A stretch of 64,000 nucleotides of DNA from JBQTII01 sp052387905. GTDB lineage: Bacteria; Actinomycetota; Actinomycetes; Sporichthyales; Sporichthyaceae. This document shows, one piece after another, positions 25,773 through 34,509 of this stretch; position 1 is the stretch's first letter, and each line of letters opens with the position of its first letter. Below the pieces are notes generated by a model that searched no databases, was not told where the DNA came from, and was given only the letters and a program-made list of their open reading frames with translations. The stretch spans positions 286,919 through 350,918 of the forward strand of contig JBQTIR010000005.1 in assembly GCA_052387905.1 (NCBI GenBank), written 5' to 3'. A program made the position numbers and the translations under genes.

Positions 25773-25905
25773 GTGGCCCCGCGAGCGGTGGCCGACACCA
25801 ACGTGTGGGTGGCAGCGGCCATTGCACCGCTCGGAGTTTGCGGCCGGCTCCTGCGAGCGGCTCTCACTCAGCGGTGGGAGCATGTCGTGGAGGCCTCGGG
25901 GCATT
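25773..25905 (+). pseudogene. PIN-domain toxin N-terminal fragment
   Basis: The frame reads RAVADTNVWVAAAIAPLGVC, then GRLLRAALTQRWEHVV, the first strand and helix of a PIN_3-type toxin with the first catalytic Asp (DTN). After HVV the homology ends, and the frame runs into Arg-rich sequence and the end of the SRPBCC gene. It is a truncated toxin fragment 140 bases beyond the tRNA 5' end. Confidence 0.5.
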
Positions 25906-25959
25906 TCTTGGCCGGCGCGGGACAGGTTCTGCCCGAGGGCCCGTCACCCCTCAGCGACC

Positions 25960-26424
25960 TCATGTCCCGGATGACGAGGACGGCTCCTCGGGGAGCCGCT
26001 GCAGATTCTCGGCCATTCCCTTCGCGCCCTGATCGGCGATCCGGCTGAGCATCGGCTTGAGCAGAGGCTCGGCCAGGCGCAGCGGTCCCTTGAAGGCGAA
26101 GTGCGCGGTGTAGGTGACCTCGCTGCCTGCACCGTGGGGCCGGAAGCGCATGTCGTCGGTCGCCTCCAACATCCGGCCGCTGCTGTGCAGCCGGATGGCC
26201 TCCCCTGGCAGGTACTCCTGCACCCGGTAACGCAGCGTGCTGCGCAGCAGGCCCATGCGCTGGGTGTTGTCGTACTCGGCGCCGACCTTGATCTCGCCGG
26301 CATCGACCCGCTCACAGTTGACGGTGTGCGGATCCCATTGCTCGGTGGTTCGGAAATCGCTCAAGTAGTGCGCCACCACTTCGACGGGGCGCGGGGACTG
26401 CACCGTGCGGGACAGCGTGATCAT
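25960..26424 (-). CDS. SRPBCC / polyketide-cyclase-like protein
   Basis: 154 aa, GGAGG before the ATG. The START/Bet v1 order is seen: TVQSPRPVEVVAHYLSDF, EQWDPHTVNCERV, VGAEYDNTQRMG, YRVQEYLPGEAIRLHS, ATDDMRFRPHG, TYTAHFAFKGPLRLAEPLLK and a terminal amphipathic helix. These small hydrophobic-cavity proteins bind lipids or polyketide-like ligands. It is divergent from the metalloprotease gene, and the 145-base gap holds both promoters. Confidence 0.85.
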   Translation of the reverse strand: MITLSRTVQSPRPVEVVAHYLSDFRTTEQWDPHTVNCERVDAGEIKVGAEYDNTQRMGLLRSTLRYRVQEYLPGEAIRLHSSGRMLEATDDMRFRPHGAGSEVTYTAHFAFKGPLRLAEPLLKPMLSRIADQGAKGMAENLQRLPEEPSSSSGT

Positions 26425-26569
26425 GACACCTCCAGGATGTGGTCCCGGATTCCTACCCGCGGCGTGCGCAATCCATTCTCGCTGCGCCGACCATGGACCC
26501 CTCAAGTCGGACAGCCGAACGGCCGACACTCCTGCCGTCGATCGTCACGGACCGGGGGGTTCTGCAGGC

Positions 26570-28855
26570 ATGGGCATTGTCGCGCGTGCGTTCCCGTCCC
26601 GACTGCACGCCGCCACCCTGGGACTGGCGCTGATCGCTGCGCCGATCGTCGCGCTGACCACCACGGCCAAAGCGGCGGCTCCGCCGGAGCTGACGCAGAC
26701 CGTCACCCATCAGGGCAAGTCGGTCACGGTCCGGCTGAACCCGGTCAGCGTGCGCGGGCCCGCGTTCGAAGTGCTGCTGCAGAAGGACGACGGGAGCTAC
26801 GCGAAGCAAGCCGCCCCGGCGGAGCGCGCGTTCCTCGGCAGCGTCGACGGTGACAGCGCCGGGTATGCCTCGGCGATCCGGACCTCGACCGGCAAGCTGA
26901 GCGGGCAGATCGTCTTCGACCGCGGCGCCACCTGGTTCTTCACCGACGGCGCCGTCACCGGTACCCGCGGCCTGACACCACCGGCCGAGTACCGCTGGCC
27001 GAGCGCGAGCAAGGCAGAGCGCAACGTCACCGTGATGCCGGGTCAGATCGGTGGCACGACGATGCGCTGGGACCAGGCGTTCGACATCGACACCAGCTGG
27101 TACACCAGCGCCGGTAAGAGCTCGGTGGCCGTGACGCTGGACGCCGTCGAGCAGGCGACCGTCGACATGCTGGCCACCTACACCTCCAACGCCCTGCTGC
27201 GCCCCGCGCTCGGGCGGATCGTCATCCGCGGCTCGGCGCAGCGCACGCCGTATGCCGCCGAGGGAATGCTCGATGCGGTGCGCACGGAATGGAACACCAA
27301 CCACGCCGACGCGGACCGGGACGCGGTCGCGCTGGTGCACGGCCGCTCCGGGGGTGGCGTGGCCTGGACCGGCACCATGGGCTCGCCGACCTCGGCACAA
27401 TCCGTCAACGGCGGCACGGGAGGGTTCCCGACGATCGTCCTGCGGCACGAGATCGGGCACAACTGGGGCCCGTCCGACAATCACACCAACGGGCCCGAGG
27501 GCGCGACCATCGAGTCCGGCAACCAGTACGCCCGCTTCGACGGCACCGAGCTGTCCGCGATGATGCGCCTGCGCGATGCCCGGCTGGACAAGTTCCCCGC
27601 CGACGCCGCCGCCTATCCCGTTGCGCTGCCGCCGTACGCGGCGCTCGACCTCGCCGACGGCGCGTTCAGTGGCGTGCCGCTGGCGATGCGCCCGACCGCG
27701 AACGACGCCGATGCCAACCGCAATGCCCTGACGCTGAAATCCGTCGATGCCACGAGCAAGCTCGGGGGCCGCATCACCCGCTCCGGCAACGACGTCACCT
27801 ACGTACCACCGGCGGTCGGCGCCGCACAGAGCGTCGACTGGTTCCATTACGTCGTCACCGACTCGACCGGCAAGACCGCGACCGGCGTGGTGATCGCCCG
27901 GGTCTCACCGAAAAGTGTGCTCCCGCCGGTGACGCAGTGGAAGCCGGCGGACGTCGTGACCGGCGTTCCCTACGCGCTGGTCAACGGGCCCAGCGGCTTA
28001 CGTGCCGGCACGCCGACCGGAGCCTCCAGCGGGGCGTCGCTGGTGCAACGTGGCGGCACCGGACCCGGCACGCGGTTCACGGTCACCACTCGGGGTGCCG
28101 GCTACCGGCTGCGCAACATCGCGACCGGCCGCTGCGCCGAGGTCGTAGGCGGTTCGCTCCGCAACGGCGCGCGGGTGATCGACGTCCGCTGCCGTACCCG
28201 CGCCCACCAACAGTGGAAGGTGCTCGAGCACCCCGACGGCGGGCTGGCGATCGTGGGCGCGGCCAGCGGAAAATGCGTGCAGCCGGCCGGCGGCGCACTG
28301 GGCGCCGGCGCGAAACTGGTCCAGCGCAGCTGTTCGCACTCCGCCGCCCAGCGTTGGGCCCTACGGGCCAAGCCGCCGGCCGTCGACACCTGGGCCGCGG
28401 CGCCCATCACGTCGGGTTCGACGTACACGGTGACCAACGTGGCCTCCGGGCTGCGCGCCGCCGGGGTGGATCCGACCGATTCCATGCCGGACCTGCGGAT
28501 GCGCGCCGGTGACGACGACGCGTCCCGCTGGGTGATCACCTCCGCGCCAGGCGGCGGCCACACGCTGCGGGTGGCGTCCACCTCGCGGGCGTGCCTGCAG
28601 GTGCACTACGGCTCGGCCGCCGAGGGCATGGACGTGACGTCGTGGTACTGCGGTGACGAGTCCGACCGTCGCTGGCGGATCGCGGCGAACCCCGCCGGCG
28701 GGCGGTCCCTGATCAACGTCAACAGCGGCCTGTGTGTGGTGCCTGAGAGCTCGGCGAGCGGCGCGATCCTGGTGCAGAAGACCTGCCGCGTCACCCCGGA
28801 GTTCCGGTGGAGACTCACCAAGCACTCCGCGGCCGCGTCCGCCGTCCGGGCCTAG
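26570..28855 (+). CDS. Secreted zinc metalloprotease with ricin-type lectin domains
   Basis: 761 aa; signal peptide about residues 1-36 (ending TTAKAAA). The catalytic domain carries HEIGHNWGPSDNH at residue about 293, an HExxHxxG metzincin-like site. About residues 355-450 form a cadherin/Ig-like domain (NDADANRNALTLKSVDA, TYVPP). Two beta-trefoil ricin-type lectin regions follow (about 470-605 and 615-750), with repeats such as IATGRCAEVVGG, ASGKCVQPAGG, VNSGLCVVPESS and several W-K/R-V/I endings. It is probably an extracellular protease with carbohydrate-binding arms. Confidence 0.85.
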   Translation: MGIVARAFPSRLHAATLGLALIAAPIVALTTTAKAAAPPELTQTVTHQGKSVTVRLNPVSVRGPAFEVLLQKDDGSYAKQAAPAERAFLGSVDGDSAGYASAIRTSTGKLSGQIVFDRGATWFFTDGAVTGTRGLTPPAEYRWPSASKAERNVTVMPGQIGGTTMRWDQAFDIDTSWYTSAGKSSVAVTLDAVEQATVDMLATYTSNALLRPALGRIVIRGSAQRTPYAAEGMLDAVRTEWNTNHADADRDAVALVHGRSGGGVAWTGTMGSPTSAQSVNGGTGGFPTIVLRHEIGHNWGPSDNHTNGPEGATIESGNQYARFDGTELSAMMRLRDARLDKFPADAAAYPVALPPYAALDLADGAFSGVPLAMRPTANDADANRNALTLKSVDATSKLGGRITRSGNDVTYVPPAVGAAQSVDWFHYVVTDSTGKTATGVVIARVSPKSVLPPVTQWKPADVVTGVPYALVNGPSGLRAGTPTGASSGASLVQRGGTGPGTRFTVTTRGAGYRLRNIATGRCAEVVGGSLRNGARVIDVRCRTRAHQQWKVLEHPDGGLAIVGAASGKCVQPAGGALGAGAKLVQRSCSHSAAQRWALRAKPPAVDTWAAAPITSGSTYTVTNVASGLRAAGVDPTDSMPDLRMRAGDDDASRWVITSAPGGGHTLRVASTSRACLQVHYGSAAEGMDVTSWYCGDESDRRWRIAANPAGGRSLINVNSGLCVVPESSASGAILVQKTCRVTPEFRWRLTKHSAAASAVRA

Positions 28856-28860
28856 TCCCT

Positions 28861-29022
28861 GTGGTCGGCATCGACGGCGCGACCTACTCCAAGCTCACCG
28901 CCGCGAAACTGCCGAACGTCACCGCCCTGCAGAAGGCGGGCACGAGTTCGCCGAGCAGCCTGTTCGCCAACCCGATGGCGAACAGCGCCTTCTGGACGGT
29001 GGATCAGGTGCGGGTGACATAG
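28861..29022 (+). pseudogene. Alkaline-phosphatase-superfamily fragment
   Basis: Directly after the protease stop the frame reads VVGIDGATYSKLTAAKLPNV, then TALQKAGTSS, and stops at 29022. This is the N-terminal strand and metal-binding loop of a type I phosphodiesterase/nucleotide pyrophosphatase or alkaline-phosphatase-like enzyme (VxGIDG, with Asp as ligand and the loop holding the nucleophile just after). About 50 codons of an expected several hundred remain and there is no start. Confidence 0.5.
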
Positions 29023-29032
29023 GGGGGCGCTA

Positions 29033-29077
29033 AAGGTATACATTATTCCTCAGGTTACGCGGAGAAATGTATACCTT
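29033..29077. promoter_or_regulatory. 12-bp inverted repeat upstream of the ATPase gene
   Basis: AAGGTATACATT at 29033-29044 is mirrored exactly by AATGTATACCTT at 29066-29077, with a 21-base spacer. Each arm also contains the 6-bp palindrome GTATAC. The region is AT-rich for this genome and ends 18 bases before the ATPase start, so it is most simply an operator or promoter region for that gene. Confidence 0.6.
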
Positions 29078-29095
29078 AGTCCGCAGGGAGTGCCG

Positions 29096-30526
29096 ATGAA
29101 ACCAGGCGATGTCACACAGCGGCTCACGGCTGGCAATGCTTGGTGGCGCGATCCGAGGTCGTGGGCGGCGGACGACGTGCAGTTGCGTGCCGCGGACACC
29201 GCAGGCTTCACCTACGCGCCTAATGTCCTGGCGGACGTCCCGCCAGGCGCGCTTGTGCTGCTGCGCGGTCCACGCCGCGTGGGTAAGAGCGTGGAGCTCA
29301 AGCGATTCGTGCAATCGACGCTCGACTCCGGCGCGGCGCCACGCACCGTTATCCATGCAGCCGTAGATGGATGGCGCGCGACTGACCTGCGCTCACTGGT
29401 TGAGGCGGGGAAACGGCTCGCGCCTCCGGACGCCGAGCACCGCTGGTGGCTCATCGACGAAATCAGCGGGGTCAACGGGTGGCACGCAGAAATCAAGAAC
29501 CTGCGGGACAACGATGCCCAGTTCGCCCGGGACACGGTCGTGCTGACTGGTTCGAGTGCCCGGGACCTGACCACCGCCGCGTCCAGTCTCGCCGGTCGGC
29601 GCGGTGGCGTTGCGCGACCCGACCGGACGCTGCTGCCGATGGGGTTCCGCACCTTCGCCAGCATCATGTTGAGTGCCTACTCGCGGAACACGCCGGGGAC
29701 GCCGCGATTGGCTCCGGCAGACCTGCGTGCGCCCCACGCGGCGGCGGTGTTCGACGAACTGCTGCCATGGGAGAACGAGCTCACGGCGTGGTGGGAGATT
29801 TATTTGCAGGTGGGGGGGTTCCCCCAGGCGATCTCTGCTCAGATCGGCGGGACGGATCTCGCGCCGATCGTCCAAGCGCTGTTCGATGTGGTGCAACGGG
29901 ACGTACTCGGCTCCGCCGCGCTGTCGGAGCAGCAGGTCGGTGCGCTCCTCGCGCGGCTGAGCGAGAACCTCACCAGCCCGGTGAACCTCAGCGCTATGGG
30001 AATCGATGTCGACGCCAGCGCCGACACAGTCCGACGCCGGATCGACGAACTCGTTGCCGCTTACACGTTGTGGCCGTGCCCCGTCGGTATCAATCTGAAA
30101 CCACAACTGCGAGGCCAGGCAAAGTACTACTTCACCGACCCGTTGTTGGCTCGGCTCGCGCACCTGCGCAATCCCGCGTATCGGGCTCCGGACGCTACCC
30201 AGTTGACCGAGCAGCAACTCGGCGTCGCGTTGCTGCGCTCAGCCGAGGCGGCCGCACCTGGTGCGTTCGCGTCGTTCGACCAGGTGCTGTACGAGCGCAC
30301 GCCGTCGAGGAAGGAGATCGACTTTGCTGGTCCGCGGCTCAGCCCCGTTGCCATCGAAGGGAAGTACACCGACGGTGGCAAGTGGGCCGGCGAAGCAGCC
30401 ACCGTCAATGCGAGCGGGCACCTGGGGGTCCTCGCCACCCGCGCCGTGCTCGACACGAGCGCGACGACCGCGAGGGGGACCTGGGCGGTGCCGGCGTCCT
30501 TCCTCGCGTACTCCATCGACGTGTGA
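29096..30526 (+). CDS. AAA ATPase with DUF4143-type C-terminus
   Basis: 476 aa; AGGGAG precedes the ATG at 29096, and an in-frame GTG six bases earlier is also possible. P-loop GPRRVGKSVELKR at residues about 62-74; Walker B region WWLIDEISGVNGW near 122; sensor VVLTGSSARDL near 150. The C-terminal part has the DUF4143-like nuclease fold signature: RTPSRKEIDFAG followed by PVAIEGKY, the D...ExK arrangement of PD-(D/E)XK domains. The family is widespread, often mobile, and its function is unknown; some members lie in toxin or defence contexts. Confidence 0.8.
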   Translation: MKPGDVTQRLTAGNAWWRDPRSWAADDVQLRAADTAGFTYAPNVLADVPPGALVLLRGPRRVGKSVELKRFVQSTLDSGAAPRTVIHAAVDGWRATDLRSLVEAGKRLAPPDAEHRWWLIDEISGVNGWHAEIKNLRDNDAQFARDTVVLTGSSARDLTTAASSLAGRRGGVARPDRTLLPMGFRTFASIMLSAYSRNTPGTPRLAPADLRAPHAAAVFDELLPWENELTAWWEIYLQVGGFPQAISAQIGGTDLAPIVQALFDVVQRDVLGSAALSEQQVGALLARLSENLTSPVNLSAMGIDVDASADTVRRRIDELVAAYTLWPCPVGINLKPQLRGQAKYYFTDPLLARLAHLRNPAYRAPDATQLTEQQLGVALLRSAEAAAPGAFASFDQVLYERTPSRKEIDFAGPRLSPVAIEGKYTDGGKWAGEAATVNASGHLGVLATRAVLDTSATTARGTWAVPASFLAYSIDV

Positions 30527-30600
30527 CTCGTTCATTGACAGAGATCGTCGGCAATGCCCGCCGGTTTGTACGCCACGACCGATTCGACCTTGCGGAAACC

Positions 30601-30978
30601 TCAGAGCACCTCGACGGCGCACCGGATTCCGGGCGCGCGGGCGATGCGGGCGTCGGTGGTCAAGAGCGAACTCGCCCCGATGGTCTCGGCCAGCGCGACG
30701 TAGGTCGCGTCGTAGGCGCTCAGGTTGTGCCGGAGTTCCCACATCCGTGTGCGCAGCTCGTGGGCGCCGAATCTGACGAGGGTGAGCGCGCCGAACCCGG
30801 ACAGGGCCGTCGCGGCTTGCTCCTCGGTCAGCTCAGCGCGCCGGGCGAGGCCCCGAAGGACCTGGGTCACCTCGCTGTCGATCAGGTGCGGAGCCGCCAG
30901 ATCCTCGCTACCGAGCAGCACCGGGTCCAGTGCGCCCGCGACCAGCTCGACGATCACGCCAGCGTCGACGACCTTCAC
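30601..30978 (-). CDS. vapC: VapC-type PIN-domain toxin
   Basis: 125 aa from GTG, overlapping the VapB stop as GTGA. All four acidic positions of the PIN site are visible: VVDAGVIVEL, LIDSEVTQVL, NLSAYDATYVALAE and LLTTDARIARAPG. VapC toxins cleave tRNA or rRNA and are neutralised by the antitoxin gene immediately upstream. Confidence 0.9.
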   Translation of the reverse strand: MKVVDAGVIVELVAGALDPVLLGSEDLAAPHLIDSEVTQVLRGLARRAELTEEQAATALSGFGALTLVRFGAHELRTRMWELRHNLSAYDATYVALAETIGASSLLTTDARIARAPGIRCAVEVL

Positions 30979-31217
30979 TCACCACGGCCTTCGTGCAGCA
31001 CAGACAGGATCGTGTCGCGATCGACGGCGCCGCCGACGCGGCGTTGCGTACGGCGGATCGCCGCAGCGTTCTCGCGCACCCGCTGGGACCGGCCAGCGAG
31101 CTGCTCGAGTTCGCGTCGCACGTAGCCGCTCATCGACAAGCCCTCCGAGGCCGCGGCTTCGGCCAGGGCGTCGCGAACCTCGTCGGGCACGTCGCGGATC
31201 TGGATCACCTTGGGCAT
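30975..31217 (-). CDS. vapB: VapB-type ribbon-helix-helix antitoxin
   Basis: 80 aa: PKVIQIRDVPDEVRDALAEA, then AASEGLSMSGYVRRELEQLA is a FitA/Arc-like RHH domain. The C-terminal part (VRENAAAIRRTQRRVGGAVD, RDTILSVLHEGRGE) is the expected toxin-binding tail. It is the first gene of the operon, overlapping vapC by four bases. Confidence 0.9.
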   Translation of the reverse strand: MPKVIQIRDVPDEVRDALAEAAASEGLSMSGYVRRELEQLAGRSQRVRENAAAIRRTQRRVGGAVDRDTILSVLHEGRGE

Positions 31218-31238
31218 ACCCCCAGCCTATGCCATGTG

Positions 31239-31253
31239 GGTGCACTCTGCACC
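31239..31253. promoter_or_regulatory. Putative VapBC operator
   Basis: GGTGCA-CTC-TGCACC is a perfect 6-bp inverted repeat with a 3-base spacer, 22 bases upstream of the vapB start. RHH antitoxins autoregulate by binding such palindromes. Assignment is by position and symmetry. Confidence 0.5.
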
Positions 31254-31326
31254 TATATCGTGCCTGGCGGAGGCGCAGGCCTCGTCCGGGTGGTGTGCTC
31301 CGAGTGCAGGCGCGTCCGGCGGAGAG

Positions 31327-31524
31327 GTGTCGGCCCTGGACTACGTGTCCGGGGTCTGCCGCACGCTCATCGAGTTCGATCTCGACGCTTTCCCGGCCGA
31401 GGCGACGAAGGTTTTCGAGGCCGCGAGCGCTGCCTTCGACCAGGTCGGCGTGGGCCTGGATGAGCTCGAGACCCCGGAGTTGGACGAGGTCTCCGAGTCC
31501 GCGCCCGCCTGCGCAGATCTTTGA
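31327..31524 (+). CDS. Possible small protein (C-terminal part of an exported protein?)
   Basis: 65 aa from GTG: SALDYVSGVCRTLIEFDLDA, then FPAEATKVFEAASAAFDQVG, then GLDELETPELDE. Coding bias is strong. The YVxGVCxxL opening is like the mature part of small actinobacterial lipoproteins, but no signal peptide precedes it in frame (upstream codons CLAEAQASSGWCAPSAGASGG are weak). It may be an intact small gene or a truncated one. Confidence 0.4.
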   Translation: MSALDYVSGVCRTLIEFDLDAFPAEATKVFEAASAAFDQVGVGLDELETPELDEVSESAPACADL

Positions 31525-31542
31525 GCCCGTGCTCCGTGGCCG

Positions 31543-32142
31543 TCAGCCGCGGCCGACGAGCGTCCCGCGCACGCGCACGCTCGGCGAGTCGTCGATCTCG
31601 CTTCCGAGGGTGGCGTTGACCTTGATCTTCAGGCGTGGGTTCTTGCCGCACTTCCCACGGATGAACATTTCGCCGGAGGAGTCCTCGTCGAGGCTGCTGA
31701 GCTCGTTGGGTTCGACCTCGTCGCGTTCGACGTCGGGATCGGCGAGGTAGAGCACTCCCGTGGCGGGGTCGCCGAGGTCGCCCTTGGCGGGGAAGTTGAC
31801 CCGGATTCCCTCGCGGACCTTGGCCAGCTCCGCCTCCACGATCAGGATCGGCCGTTCCAGATGCGAGCCGTCATCGTCCGCGCGCAGGTTCGTCAGCTTG
31901 ATCCCACGCACCGCGGGCTCGGTCTCGAGCGGGCCGCACCTGACCTTGAGGCCGCGGGAGCGGATCGTGAACCGGGTGCCGTCCTCGCGGGTCACCAGGA
32001 GCTTGCCCGTGCTCTTCTTGTCCGTGGTGGCGCTCGCGCCGACCTGCTCGGCAGCCATCGCGTCGAAAGCGTCGGGAAGCCCGGCCGTCAGGCCGAGGAC
32101 CACGGCGCCGGTGGACAACAAGGTGAGGGGGAGCGCACGCAT
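31543..32142 (-). CDS. Secreted protein of unknown function
   Basis: 199 aa. A signal peptide spans about residues 1-31 (ALPLTLLSTGAVVLGLTAG). The mature part is beta-rich (LLVTREDGTRFTIRSRGLKV, then RPILIVEAELAKVREGIRVN, then LYLADPDVERDEVEPNELSS) and ends MFIRGKCGKNPRLKIKVNAT. Two cysteines (CGP, CGK) may form a disulfide. No family known to me. The start is about 12 bases after GGGGAG. Confidence 0.65.
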   Translation of the reverse strand: MRALPLTLLSTGAVVLGLTAGLPDAFDAMAAEQVGASATTDKKSTGKLLVTREDGTRFTIRSRGLKVRCGPLETEPAVRGIKLTNLRADDDGSHLERPILIVEAELAKVREGIRVNFPAKGDLGDPATGVLYLADPDVERDEVEPNELSSLDEDSSGEMFIRGKCGKNPRLKIKVNATLGSEIDDSPSVRVRGTLVGRG

Positions 32143-32162
32143 GCGCGGCAACGTACTCCCCG

Positions 32163-32585
32163 TCAGACCCGGTCGCAATGCGAGGCGTTGCCCAGTGCCG
32201 CGGCTCGTTCCCCCGCACGCCGCGCAGCGGTGGTCAGCACCGGCGCCGGGTCGTCGTCGGCACCGGGTGGCCGGGCCGGGAGACGACGGCTGACCCAGGG
32301 CGGGGCGAGAGTGGTGCTGACGTCGAGAACGGGCCAGCGCGGTAGCGCAGTGAGGTCCGCGCCGAAGGCGTCCAGCAACGCGAAAGCGCTCTGGATCGCC
32401 ACGAAGTCCCCGGTCGCCGGCACTCGCAGCCGCAGCACACAGCGCGTGTCCTCGGCGCTGATCTCGCCGCCCAGCGCCGCGACCGCGGCGGCCAGTTCGC
32501 CCGCGTAATCCGCGGCGGGGACCGGGGCAGTGCTGCGACGCGCGCCGATCGTCACGTACACGTCGTAGTCCCGATACCGCCCCAT
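32163..32585 (-). CDS. Hypothetical protein
   Basis: 140 aa starting MGRYRDYDVYVTIGARRS. Helix AADYAGELAAAVAALGGEIS and strand TRCVLRLRVPATGDFVAIQS form the visible core, followed by LDAFGADLTALPRWPVLDV. An alpha/beta protein without signal peptide or known motifs. It precedes the secreted-protein gene by 20 bases on the same strand, so the two may be cotranscribed. Confidence 0.55.
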   Translation of the reverse strand: MGRYRDYDVYVTIGARRSTAPVPAADYAGELAAAVAALGGEISAEDTRCVLRLRVPATGDFVAIQSAFALLDAFGADLTALPRWPVLDVSTTLAPPWVSRRLPARPPGADDDPAPVLTTAARRAGERAAALGNASHCDRV

Positions 32586-32753
32586 GGCCCCCGCCCCGAA
32601 CCTCCAACCCCCGAGCCCGACCAGCGAATCAGCTCCCGAGGCCGCGCGAGGGCAATTCGGCACAAGTTGTGGATAACTGGCTGCACCAGGGCATGACATC
32701 CTTTTGTGCAGTGCGCCACCGGCGGGTGATCGCCAGTCAGATGTGTCGCGCGT

Positions 32754-33365
32754 CTACTGAACGGCGGAGGTGTCCCCGGTCCGCTCGGAGTACCCGCTCG
32801 GTTGCACCGGGGTGGAGTAGCTGCTCTCGGCGAAGTCGGCATCCGAGGTCGGCGCGAGCTCGTACTGCTCGTCGGTGGAGAACTCCTCAGCAGCCGCTGC
32901 CTCTTCGGCGGCGAGGTCGTCCACGGACTCAATCTCCGGGACGCTGATCCAGTCCGGCATCCGCTGCGGGCACGCGAGCGTGATGCGAAGTGAGGTCTCA
33001 TCACGTAGGTACTGCGCGGTGGTCTGGTCACCGGTCTCGGTGTCGCTCGAGGCCACCTGCTGTGCGCGCAGGTCGGTGTAGCCGCCGGTCGGGGTCGTGC
33101 AGATCTCGCCCAGGCTGGCAAGGAACTCGCCGGAGGGAATTAACACGTCCGGACGAATTGCCAGCTGTTCGGCAGCCTCGACATAGACGGCATACGGAAC
33201 CTGGGACCAGGCGAAGGGGTTCTGCTCGACCTGCGAGGTGTCGGTGTCAGCGACGACCGGGACGACCGCGGCCTGCGGCGGGGCGGCATCTGACCCGCCA
33301 CCACAGGCGCTCAGCACCACCAGAGCGGCGGCAACGGCCGCAGCTGACCCAAGACGTTGACGCAT
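32754..33365 (-). CDS. Lipoprotein of unknown function
   Basis: 203 aa with a clear lipobox: AAALVVLSACGGGSDAAPP, cysteine at residue about 21. The mature part contains YTDLRAQQVASSDTETGDQT and CPQRMPDWISVPEIESVDDL; the last 50 residues are acidic. GGAAGGGGG precedes the ATG. Cell-surface anchored; no known domain. The intergenic region downstream (32586-32753) shows nothing notable. Confidence 0.75.
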   Translation of the reverse strand: MRQRLGSAAAVAAALVVLSACGGGSDAAPPQAAVVPVVADTDTSQVEQNPFAWSQVPYAVYVEAAEQLAIRPDVLIPSGEFLASLGEICTTPTGGYTDLRAQQVASSDTETGDQTTAQYLRDETSLRITLACPQRMPDWISVPEIESVDDLAAEEAAAAEEFSTDEQYELAPTSDADFAESSYSTPVQPSGYSERTGDTSAVQ

Positions 33366-33549
33366 CGAAACCCCCTTCCGCGAGGGTAAAGGCCGCACTG
33401 AGGGGCTGTCAGGGACAACGACCCAATCGGGGTAAGGTTGCGCTTCTTCCCCCGTTCGGGCAGCGTCAAACCCTCAGTTGTGCTAAGCGTCACTCTCGCG
33501 CAGCTCAGATTCTTGCTGCACCTCGCGTTCCCTCGGCGCCGAGCGCCCG

Positions 33550-34488
33550 TCAGATCAGGTGCCCGCGCTTCCACAGCAGGGTCGACGGCCCGCCGATCAG
33601 GTCGGCCTCACGCAGGAAGGCGACGATCTTCTCCGCCATCCAGCGCCGGCATTGCTGGTGGTGGGGATTGGCCAGCGCGGCCGCACGGCCCTCCCGCGGG
33701 GAGATGCCGACCGAGAGGTACACCTTCGGGTCCACCAGGGAATCCGCGATCATGTACGACAGCGTCGCGGTGATGTGACGGTGGATCTCCTTGGCCGGCC
33801 AGTGCATGCCCGGCGCCGCGTGCTCGATCTCCTCGCGGGCGAAGCGGACGTGGCGAGCCTCCTCGATCACGTGGATCTTGTTGACCGCGCGGATGTGCGG
33901 CTGGATCTCCTCGTCGTCCATCATCGAGCGCTGCATCCGGTCGGTCATTTCCTCCGCGACCAGGATCGAGGCCCACATCGACGGCCCGGACAGCGTCGCC
34001 TTCGCCACCCGGGCGAGCTCGTGGGTGAGCCGCGCCGGCTTGTAGTGCGGGACGCCGAACTTCGCCGCGGTGCGGGCGAACATGATCGAGTGCCGGGTCT
34101 CGTCGCCGAGCTCGGTGAGGGCGTACTGGGCGTGTGCGCTCTGCGGATTGAGGTCGTAGGTGTAGCGGGCCAGCAGCTGCATGAGGATGACCTCGAACCA
34201 CAGCCCGACCTGCATCGCGGAGAGGAACTCGTGCTTGCTCAGCTCGATGCGCTGGTCCTCGGTGAGGGTGTCCCACAGCGGGGTGCCGTAGAGCGTGACC
34301 TTCTCCAGCGGCATGTAGGGCAGGCCGGGGACGGGCTCGGCGTCCCAGTCGATCTCGGTGAACGGGTCGAAGCTGTGCTTGGCCGAGGAGTCCAGCAGCC
34401 GGTCGGCGACGACGGCGCGGCGGACCTCCGGCTCGGCGTGCTCGCGCCTGCGCGGCGTCGTGGCCGCAGCGGCGGTGGGCGGTGTCAT
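33550..34488 (-). CDS. AurF-like diiron oxygenase
   Basis: 312 aa; ATG with GGAGG 6 bases upstream. Ferritin-like helices carry the carboxylate-bridged diiron ligands: LSKHEFLSAMQVGLWFEVIL, ALTELGDETRHSIMF (ExxH-type) and HVIEEARHVRFAREEIEHA (second ExxH). This is the AurF family (p-aminobenzoate N-oxygenase-like), also used for fatty-acid or arylamine oxidation. The substrate cannot be told. It is divergent from a TetR gene with operator-like repeats between them, so TetR control is likely. Confidence 0.85.
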   Translation of the reverse strand: MTPPTAAAATTPRRREHAEPEVRRAVVADRLLDSSAKHSFDPFTEIDWDAEPVPGLPYMPLEKVTLYGTPLWDTLTEDQRIELSKHEFLSAMQVGLWFEVILMQLLARYTYDLNPQSAHAQYALTELGDETRHSIMFARTAAKFGVPHYKPARLTHELARVAKATLSGPSMWASILVAEEMTDRMQRSMMDDEEIQPHIRAVNKIHVIEEARHVRFAREEIEHAAPGMHWPAKEIHRHITATLSYMIADSLVDPKVYLSVGISPREGRAAALANPHHQQCRRWMAEKIVAFLREADLIGGPSTLLWKRGHLI

Positions 34489-34509
34489 ACGGGCCTCCGA
34501 AGTCTTGAC

